This document shows positions 57,671-64,000 of a DNA stretch of 64,000 nucleotides, in pieces. The notes under the pieces are model-generated. The model made no database searches. It worked only from the letters and a program-made list of their open reading frames with translations, and was not told where the DNA came from. The translations under genes were made by a program, and so were the position numbers. The stretch is from Desulfobulbus rhabdoformis (GTDB lineage Bacteria; Desulfobacterota; Desulfobulbia; Desulfobulbales; Desulfobulbaceae), in assembly GCF_016919065.1 (NCBI RefSeq), contig NZ_JAFFQA010000001.1, forward strand, positions 179,070-243,069, read 5' to 3'. Position 1 is the first letter of the stretch. Every line of letters starts with the position of its first letter.

Positions 57671-59080
57671 ATGACTCGAGAGGTGCATATCTTTTTCATG
57701 CTGGCTGGCCTAGGCATAGTTTTATTTCTGAATGGCTGTTCTTTCCATGAGGTCAATGTCGCAGCATCCCCGTCCGTAGAGATTCAGGATGCTTTTCCGA
57801 GTCTTGAAAATACAGAAGAAGCTCAGAATAAGAGGAACAAGCAGCCTTGGTGGCATGAACTCGGTAAGCCGTACTTGAGCGCGATAATCGAAAAATCGTT
57901 TACAGGGAACTATGATATCGCCGCCGCTTTTGCCCGTATTCATCAGGCCCGGGCTCTCCAGTTGCAAACCCGAGCTGATCTCTTTCCTCTGGTCACTCTT
58001 GAAGGCAATGTGGCGGACAGGCGCCAGGGGAGTGTCGACCTTTCCTCGACCTACGACGTTGGAGCCGCATTCAACTGGGAGGTCGATCTCTTTCATCGTA
58101 TCAGTATGGCCGCACAGGCAGATGAATTAGAGACTCTTGCGCGCGTTGAAGATCTCAACGCCTTGCGTTTAAGCCTGAGTACCGATATAGCCTCTGCCTA
58201 CTTTGGGGCCATCGCCGCCAACAACAGGCTCACGTTGCTCCGCTCACAGGTGGAAACCGATCTCTACCTACAAAAATTGCTGGAACTGAGACAGAAAAGT
58301 GGTGTGGGCACAACCGTGGATGTGCTGCAACAGAAAAGTCAGGTCGCTGAGAGTTCCAGTCTCATTCCCCTGGCCGAGTCTGAGTTGCGGGTTTTTGAAA
58401 ACAGGCTGGATGTTTTGCTGGGGCAAGGGCCGGATGGCCTCAATCGTGTTAACTCAGAAGAAACACTAACCTTTGCCTCAGCCTTGCCCGTTGTCGGGGT
58501 ACCAGCGGATTTGCTGCTCAACCGACCGGATCTCCGTTCTTCGCGCGCCGAGCTGGTTGCTGCAGACGCAGAAATAGGGGCTGCAATTGCAGATCGATTA
58601 CCCAAACTGACCCTTACTGGTAGCTATCTGTACAGCGATTCGACGACTTTTTCCGGTCTGGCAGGTCTTGTTATGGGGAGTTTCATTCAGCCCATTCTTG
58701 ATTGGGGCCAGCGGAAGGCCGTGGTGGAAGAAAATAAGGCTCTCTACAGAGAACGGTTAGCTGATTTTACACAGTTGTACCTGAAAGCGGTCGAGCAGGT
58801 TGAAAATGCACTCTATCAGGAAAATAAACAGCGTGAGTACATTACCCGCCTGGAAGAGCGGCGCAAAATTTTACTGGCAACCGAGGAAGAGACAAGAGCT
58901 CTCTATACCCAGGGGCTGGTCAATTATCTGCCGGTTTTACATGCACTGCAGGAATTGCGTGGCGTTGAACGCGATTTGATCACCGAGCGGTTGCGACTCA
59001 TTGATTATCGCATCGCTTTCTATCATGCCATTGGCGGGGTATTGCCAGCAAACACACCACAACAGACCAAACCTTTATGA
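57671..59080 (+). CDS. RND efflux outer-membrane lipoprotein (TolC/NodT family)
   Basis: 469 residues, lipobox LFLNGC, then two outer-membrane-efflux repeats: WWHELGKPYLSAIIEKSF, NYDIAAAFARIHQARALQLQ (first) and VVEENKALYRERLADFTQLY, NKQREYITRLEERRKILLA (second), with VPADLLLNRPDLRSSRAELV in the periplasmic coiled coil. Such trimers form the exit duct. It overlaps the adaptor gene by 4 bases. Confidence 0.94.
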   Translation: MTREVHIFFMLAGLGIVLFLNGCSFHEVNVAASPSVEIQDAFPSLENTEEAQNKRNKQPWWHELGKPYLSAIIEKSFTGNYDIAAAFARIHQARALQLQTRADLFPLVTLEGNVADRRQGSVDLSSTYDVGAAFNWEVDLFHRISMAAQADELETLARVEDLNALRLSLSTDIASAYFGAIAANNRLTLLRSQVETDLYLQKLLELRQKSGVGTTVDVLQQKSQVAESSSLIPLAESELRVFENRLDVLLGQGPDGLNRVNSEETLTFASALPVVGVPADLLLNRPDLRSSRAELVAADAEIGAAIADRLPKLTLTGSYLYSDSTTFSGLAGLVMGSFIQPILDWGQRKAVVEENKALYRERLADFTQLYLKAVEQVENALYQENKQREYITRLEERRKILLATEEETRALYTQGLVNYLPVLHALQELRGVERDLITERLRLIDYRIAFYHAIGGVLPANTPQQTKPL

Positions 59081-60150
59081 AAATATATTGTTACATAATT
59101 ATTGCTCTACTGTGCACGCCACTTTGGGCCTTTGCCGAAAAAGTGGCGACTCCTGTTTTTGTGACTGATGTTGCAATGCACAACTTTGTTGAAGAAATTG
59201 AAGCGTTGGGCACTTTGAAGGCCAAGGAAAATGTCGATCTCACCGCCTCTGTAACGGAACGAATCACCCATATATCCTTTGAAAGCGGGCAGCGGGTACA
59301 CAAGGGCGATCTCCTGGTCGAGATGGACATTGCCCAGGAGCAGGCGTTGCTTGCAGAAGAGCGTTCTGTTGCTCAAAAGGCAAGGCGACAGGTCCAACGG
59401 CTGGGACCTTTGATCGCACGGGGGGCTGCTTCACAGCTGACCATGGATGAGGCGCAGCTTGATTTGCACACTGCCCAGGCCAGGATTGCCGCCATTGAAG
59501 CGCAGATAAATGAACGCCGAATCCTGGCCCCTTTTGACGGCAAACTTGGCCTGCGCAATGTGAGTGTGGGCCTGATGGCGCAACCGGGCACGCTTATTAC
59601 GACTATCGATGATGACAGTCTCATGAAGCTGGACTTTGCTGTTCCGGAAATTTTTTTGCCGGCCATCCATGAAGGGGGAAAGATAACAGCTTTTGCCCGA
59701 GCTTTTCCAGGACACCTTTTTACTGGGACAGTGAAAAGTATCGATAGCCGGGTCGATCCCGTTTCACGAGCTATTCTTGTTCGAGCCCTGCTTGATAACG
59801 CTGATCATTTCTTACGCCCGGGCATGTTGATGCGGGTAAAACTGCAGAAAAAAGCAAGACAGGTTTTACTGGTCCCCGAGGAATCGCTAGTGGCCCGAGG
59901 AGACAAAAAATACGTGTTTGTCGTGACTGGAGAAAAGGGGCAGAAAACCGTCTCCTTTGTTTTGGTCACCATTGGTACCCGCCGCGGTGGAGAAGCCGAA
60001 GTCCTTGATGGCCTGCAACCGGGGATGCAGATCGTGACCCATGGCATCCAGCGGCTGCAGGATGGGGACCCCGTTGTTGTGCGAGCGCTTGATAATGGAA
60101 ATTCGACCCTCGACGAGATGTTGCAGCAGAAAGCAAGAAGTGGAGAATAA
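59077..60150 (+). CDS. RND efflux membrane-fusion (adaptor) protein
   Basis: 357 residues. Signal peptide (ALLCTPLWAFAEK), lipoyl/biotinyl-like domain (NVDLTASVTERITHISFESG, VHKGDLLVEMDIAQEQALLA), a short helical hairpin (QAQARIAAIEAQINE-like), a second lipoyl half (ILAPFDGKLGLRNVSVGLMA) and beta-barrel plus proximal domains. It links the pump to the outer duct. Lies 2 bases before the pump gene. Confidence 0.94.
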   Translation: MKIYCYIIIALLCTPLWAFAEKVATPVFVTDVAMHNFVEEIEALGTLKAKENVDLTASVTERITHISFESGQRVHKGDLLVEMDIAQEQALLAEERSVAQKARRQVQRLGPLIARGAASQLTMDEAQLDLHTAQARIAAIEAQINERRILAPFDGKLGLRNVSVGLMAQPGTLITTIDDDSLMKLDFAVPEIFLPAIHEGGKITAFARAFPGHLFTGTVKSIDSRVDPVSRAILVRALLDNADHFLRPGMLMRVKLQKKARQVLLVPEESLVARGDKKYVFVVTGEKGQKTVSFVLVTIGTRRGGEAEVLDGLQPGMQIVTHGIQRLQDGDPVVVRALDNGNSTLDEMLQQKARSGE

Positions 60151-60152
60151 CC

Positions 60153-63100
60153 ATGTTTTTATCGGACATTTCCGTTAAGCGCCCGGTTTTTGCCAGTGTC
60201 ATCTCTCTGCTGCTGATCACCTTTGGGCTTGTCTCGTATAACCGCCTTTCTCTGCGGGAATATCCTGATATCGACCCGCCTATTGTCACCGTTGAAGTAA
60301 AATATCCAGGGGCACCGGCAAACATAGTTGAAACCCGCATTACCCAGATTATTGAAGAGCGCATCGCTGGCATCGAGGGGATTGAATTTGTGGAATCCAC
60401 CTCAGAAGATGGTGAGTCTAACGTCACCATCGAGTTCTCCATTGATCGTGATATAGACTCCGCCGCCAATGATGTACGAGATCGTATCTCGGGTATAGCC
60501 GATAACCTCCCCGATGCGGCCGAACCTGCCGAAGTACAAAAGGTTGACAGTAATGATGATGTTATCATCTGGCAAAACCTTGCCGGGGATACCATGAGTG
60601 TCCCCGAACTGACGGATTATGCCCAGCGGTATCTGGTGGATCAGTTTTCCACTCTTGACGGTGTGGCCCGCGTTCGTGTTGGCGGTGGTCTGAACTACGC
60701 CATGCGTATCTGGCTGTCACGACAGGAGCTTGCTGCCCGAAATCTCAGTGTCTCTGATATTGCCAGCGCACTTCGTGCTGAAAACGTTGAGCTGCCCGCC
60801 GGAACACTGGAGTCGGAAGAACGTATCTTTAAAGCGCGTGTTGACCGCAATTTTAAGACCCCTGAAGACTTTAAGCGTCTTGTGATCGGGGAGAGTGATG
60901 ATGGTTATCTGATTCGTCTTGGCGATGTGGCACGGGTGGAATTGGGCGTTGTTGAGGATCGCACCATTTTTCGCGGCAATGAAGTCCCCATGGTTGGGAT
61001 TGGGGTGATTAAACAATCCACAGCCAATACCATTGATGTGGCCAATGCAGCCATTGCTCTGACGGAGAAAATAAATAAAAACCTGCCCGATGGAATGCAC
61101 CTCTACCAAAGTTATAATTCAGCTGTGTTTATCGAGGCCTCCATTAAGGAGGTGTTCTCGACACTGTTTATAGCTGTGGGGTGCGTTGTTCTTGTCATCT
61201 ATCTGTTTTTAGGCAATGTGCGCGCAATGCTTATTCCTGCGGTCACTGTGCCTGTCTCGCTTGTCGCCACCTTTATTGTCATGTATGGGCTGGGCTTCTC
61301 GGTGAACCTGCTGACCCTTTTGGCGCTTGTTCTCGCCATCGGAATGGTGGTTGATGATGCGATCGTCATGCTGGAAAATATAGTCCGCAGAATGCAGGAG
61401 TATGATGAAAGTCCCCTCATGGCTGCCTACAATGGAGCACGCCAGGTTGGGTTCGCTGTCATCGCAACCACTCTGGTACTGATGGCGGTCTTTATCCCAA
61501 TTACCTTTCTCGAAGGGGATCTGGGCAGACTCTTCACCGAATTTGCTCTAACCATAGCAGCGGCTGTTGGCTTTTCCTCCCTTGTTGCTTTAACCCTCTG
61601 CCCGATGCTTGCCTCAAAAATGCTCAAGGGTACGGAAGAAAAACAAAACAGCTTCATCCGTGGAGTCGGGTCCATCGTCGACAAGGCACGGAGTTCCTAT
61701 GTCTTTGTCTTGCGGCGGGCTTTGCAAGCACCACGAAGTGTTGTTTTTATTTTTTTCGTGCTCTTGGGCTCTGTCTACTTTTTGTATGAGCAGATACCTT
61801 CCGAGTTCGTGCCTAAAGAAGACCGTGGTGCCTTCTTTATCTCTGTGAAAGGCCCGGAAGGAGCGAGTTTTTCGTACATGAAAGAATACATGAATGAGAT
61901 CGAAAAACGCCTGATGCGCTCAGTGCATACAGGTGAGATTGATCGTCTGCTCGTCAGGGCTCCAAGAGGGTTTGGTTCCATTGAGAATTTTAACGCTGGC
62001 TTTGCCATTGCTATTCTCAACGATTGGGCAGAACGACGCTCTGCCTTTGTGATCATGGACGAGGTGCGCAAAAATCTGGCGGATCTTCCCGGCGTTCGAG
62101 CTTTTCCGCTGATGCGGCAGGGACTGGGGGGCGGCACAGGCAAGCCGATCCAATTTGTCCTCAGCGGGCCGACCTATGCGGTGTTGGCCCAGTGGCGCGA
62201 CATTGTTCTGCGCAAGGTGAAGGAGGATAACCCCGGAATAGAGGGGCTTGATAGTGATTACGAGGAAACACGCCCGCAACTTGATTTTGTGGTCGATTAT
62301 GAACGGGCGGCTGATCTGGGGGTGACTGTCTCTGAAATAGGGACAACCCTGGAGACGATGATGGGGGGCAGAAATATTACCACCTTTCTGGATGACGGAG
62401 AAGAGTACGACGTCATTGTTGAAGGAGAGCGGGATGAGCAACGATCGTTGAGTGGGGTCAGTAACATCTATGTGCGATCAGAGCGAACAAGGCAGCTCAT
62501 CCCCATTGCCAATCTTGTTGAGATTAAAGAATATGGTGCTGCCCAAACCTTGTCGCGCTACAACCGTATTCGTTCCATCACTCTGGAAGCAAACCTGCGA
62601 GATGGTTACACCCTAGGTGAAGCCCTGAGCTATTTGGAGCAGGTGGTGCGGGAGAATTTACCCTCTGAGGCAATTATTGACTATAAGGGGCAAAGTCGTG
62701 ACTTTATCAACTCCGGCAGCTCCATGATTTTTGTGTTTTTGTTGGGGCTCTGTGTTGTTTTCCTAGTTCTCGCGGCCCAGTTTGAAAGCTGGCTTCATCC
62801 CTTGGTGATTATGCTGACCGTTCCGTTAGCTATGGGAGGGGGGCTCTTTGGGTTGTGGATAACGGGAGGCTCGCTGAACATCTACTCCCAAATCGGGCTC
62901 ATCATGCTTGTTGGTCTGGCTGCAAAAAACGGAATTTTGATTGTCGAATTCGCCAATCAGTTGCGGGATGAGGGCATGGCCTTTGGCAAGGCAATCATCG
63001 AGGCTTCGGAAAAACGGTTTCGGCCTATCGTGATGACTGGGCTGACCACGGTTGCAGGGGCTATCCCTCTAGTGCTGGCGAGTGGAGCAGGTGCGGAAAC

Positions 63101-63257
63101 ACGAATCACCATCGGTGTCGTCGTGTTGACAGGTGTGTTGGTCGCCACCTTTTTTACAGTACTGATCGTGCCGGTGGTCTATAACCTCATTGCCCGGGGG
63201 ACGGGGTCACCCCATGCAATAGCCAATAAAATCGAAGAGCAGCAAGAAGTTTTATAG
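60153..63257 (+). CDS. RND multidrug efflux pump, HAE1/AcrB family
   Basis: 1034 residues. N-terminal MFLSDISVKRPVFASVISLL and 'YNRLSLREYPDIDPPIVTV' (the AcrB porter start), 12 helices with the helix-4 Asp pair in VLAIGMVVDDAIVMLENIVR and Lys in the tenth helix (GLAAKNGILIVEFAN). The R-helix RPIVMTGLTTVAGAIPLVLA near the end is diagnostic. Exports hydrophobic and amphipathic compounds by proton antiport; the exact substrate is open. No local regulator; the ORF ends cleanly before a convergent gene. Confidence 0.96.
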   Translation: MFLSDISVKRPVFASVISLLLITFGLVSYNRLSLREYPDIDPPIVTVEVKYPGAPANIVETRITQIIEERIAGIEGIEFVESTSEDGESNVTIEFSIDRDIDSAANDVRDRISGIADNLPDAAEPAEVQKVDSNDDVIIWQNLAGDTMSVPELTDYAQRYLVDQFSTLDGVARVRVGGGLNYAMRIWLSRQELAARNLSVSDIASALRAENVELPAGTLESEERIFKARVDRNFKTPEDFKRLVIGESDDGYLIRLGDVARVELGVVEDRTIFRGNEVPMVGIGVIKQSTANTIDVANAAIALTEKINKNLPDGMHLYQSYNSAVFIEASIKEVFSTLFIAVGCVVLVIYLFLGNVRAMLIPAVTVPVSLVATFIVMYGLGFSVNLLTLLALVLAIGMVVDDAIVMLENIVRRMQEYDESPLMAAYNGARQVGFAVIATTLVLMAVFIPITFLEGDLGRLFTEFALTIAAAVGFSSLVALTLCPMLASKMLKGTEEKQNSFIRGVGSIVDKARSSYVFVLRRALQAPRSVVFIFFVLLGSVYFLYEQIPSEFVPKEDRGAFFISVKGPEGASFSYMKEYMNEIEKRLMRSVHTGEIDRLLVRAPRGFGSIENFNAGFAIAILNDWAERRSAFVIMDEVRKNLADLPGVRAFPLMRQGLGGGTGKPIQFVLSGPTYAVLAQWRDIVLRKVKEDNPGIEGLDSDYEETRPQLDFVVDYERAADLGVTVSEIGTTLETMMGGRNITTFLDDGEEYDVIVEGERDEQRSLSGVSNIYVRSERTRQLIPIANLVEIKEYGAAQTLSRYNRIRSITLEANLRDGYTLGEALSYLEQVVRENLPSEAIIDYKGQSRDFINSGSSMIFVFLLGLCVVFLVLAAQFESWLHPLVIMLTVPLAMGGGLFGLWITGGSLNIYSQIGLIMLVGLAAKNGILIVEFANQLRDEGMAFGKAIIEASEKRFRPIVMTGLTTVAGAIPLVLASGAGAETRITIGVVVLTGVLVATFFTVLIVPVVYNLIARGTGSPHAIANKIEEQQEVL

Positions 63258-63271
63258 TCAGGCTTGCCTGC

Positions 63272-63766
63272 TCATAGCCTAATGAGCAGGACAAGTAAAA
63301 TCACTGTTGTCAGTATTGCACAGACGGTCCTGTTGGTGTTCCAGAGGAGCCAACGGGAATCAAAGGCGTCCCTGGACTTCAGCAGCTCAGATGCAGTCAT
63401 CGATTCAAGGTCCTGCGCCTGCAGTTGGTTATTTAAAGGAATATTGATGGTTATTGTCGGAAGTTGAACCCCAAGAAGGTAAAGCGCACATGCCAGTATC
63501 AACAAGATCCGCTGAGTACCCTCCAACTGGTATAGCCCAAGCAGGGTGGAAAGGATGAGCATAATTACTGAGCCAAGCCAGACCACCACAAAGATCGGTT
63601 GGTTCTTCTGAATCACCCGATCCATTGCTTTAAAGGCCTGGAGATAGGCACGGTCGTCAAGGGGTTTGATGCCTGGCATGACTATGCTTGCGAAGCTGAA
63701 AACAAATCCAGCCACAAGGGAACAGAGTAGAGTCGAAACAAGTAGTACATAGTTAATCAATGCCAT
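63272..63766 (-). CDS. DUF1772 integral membrane protein
   Basis: 164 residues, four hydrophobic helices (YVLLVSTLLCSLVAGFVFSF, FVVVWLGSVIMLILSTLLGL, ILLILACALYLLGVQLPTIT and the C-terminal TVCAILTTVILLVLL). The NIPLNNQLQ and WLLWNTNRTVCA motifs fit DUF1772 (anthrone oxygenase-like) proteins. Function unknown; converges on the RND pump. The remaining 63767-64000 carries a C/G-rich then A/T-rich sequence with no recognised gene. Confidence 0.88.
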   Translation of the reverse strand: MALINYVLLVSTLLCSLVAGFVFSFASIVMPGIKPLDDRAYLQAFKAMDRVIQKNQPIFVVVWLGSVIMLILSTLLGLYQLEGTQRILLILACALYLLGVQLPTITINIPLNNQLQAQDLESMTASELLKSRDAFDSRWLLWNTNRTVCAILTTVILLVLLIRL

Positions 63767-64000
63767 CCCATCCTCTTTTTGCTGCTTGCATCATTAGCTG
63801 TTATCCTCCACAGCTTCTAAAATGCCTGCGGCGGCTACCTCACGCAGATATTCCTGAAAACTGTGGGGGAAGGCCCCATAGCCGTCAGGCTAAGGGGTAC
63901 GCATTCAAATTAAACACGAAAAAACAGAAAATTAGGCGCAAAAAAACTTTCAAAGCCCCCAGCCTCATAATGGCACTCCCTTTTACCGAGAATGATTACT

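Noticed and set aside
63780..64000. Possible insertion-sequence end (CATAGCCGTCAGGCTAAGGGG)
   Set aside because: It recalls IS4-type ends, but no transposase or second end is visible in the window.

Overview
The window reads as a chromosomal segment of a Gram-negative anaerobe, most likely a sulfate-reducing member of the Desulfobacterota (Desulfobulbales-like). This is inference. It rests on a Desulfovibrio-type short-chain flavodoxin, a DUF438/hemerythrin protein, an NO-responsive NorR regulator, outer-membrane machinery (secretin, TonB-dependent receptor, RND pump) and a PEP-CTERM protein. No rRNA, tRNA, CRISPR array or intact insertion sequence was recognised.

Region 1 (1-5.8 kb, + strand): the end of one P1B-type metal ATPase, a YceI-like protein, an HMA_2-type protein, three small Pro/Gln- or Gly-rich membrane proteins and a second, complete P1B-type ATPase. 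The layout resembles ferrosome (fez) iron-storage clusters and is the best candidate here for a little-described system. Region 2 (5.8-12.5 kb): a methyltransferase relic broken by a repeat, an HU protein, flavodoxin, a STAS-like protein, a DUF2325 coiled-coil protein, an orphan alpha-solenoid protein, two very small membrane proteins and a methyltransferase. Two divergent promoter regions here share a TTAG-N6-CTAA palindrome, suggesting a small common regulon. A Crp/Fnr-type regulator follows at 12.8-13.6 kb.

Region 3 (13.9-32 kb, - strand): a long operon-like run encoding a hybrid type IV pilus/type II secretion machine. It has three unusual large pseudopilins (one internally duplicated), a PilM-PilN fusion, PilO, PilP, secretin, PilT-like and GspE-like ATPases, GspF, a parvulin lipoprotein, a GspG-like protein, prepilin peptidase and a TlpA-like thiol-disulfide lipoprotein. 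Region 4 (32-37.6 kb): a lytic transglycosylase, a pstSCAB phosphate transporter without phoU, and a PEP-CTERM protein.

Region 5 (37.7-47.7 kb): larC-larE-larB for the nickel-pincer nucleotide cofactor, preceded by a leader with a strong intrinsic terminator and with no larA in view. Facing it is a TonB receptor, a metal/cofactor-binding protein, MoeA, an O-methyltransferase with a Cys-rich tail and a DUF364 protein. Together they look like a metal acquisition and cofactor island. Region 6 (48.4-57 kb): an SMC/RecF-like protein without a Walker A motif, a hybrid sensor kinase, a ferredoxin bracketed by inverted copies of a ~140-bp repeat, and a nitric-oxide response module (hemerythrin-PAS protein, cupin, sigma-54 promoter, palindrome, NorR). 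Region 7 (57.7-63.8 kb): a complete RND efflux operon and a DUF1772 protein.

A ~140-bp palindromic repeat family with TCTTGAATAATT-type ends recurs through the window: full copies at 10851, 52784 and 53254, fragments at 1971, 6085, 48060 and 57086.
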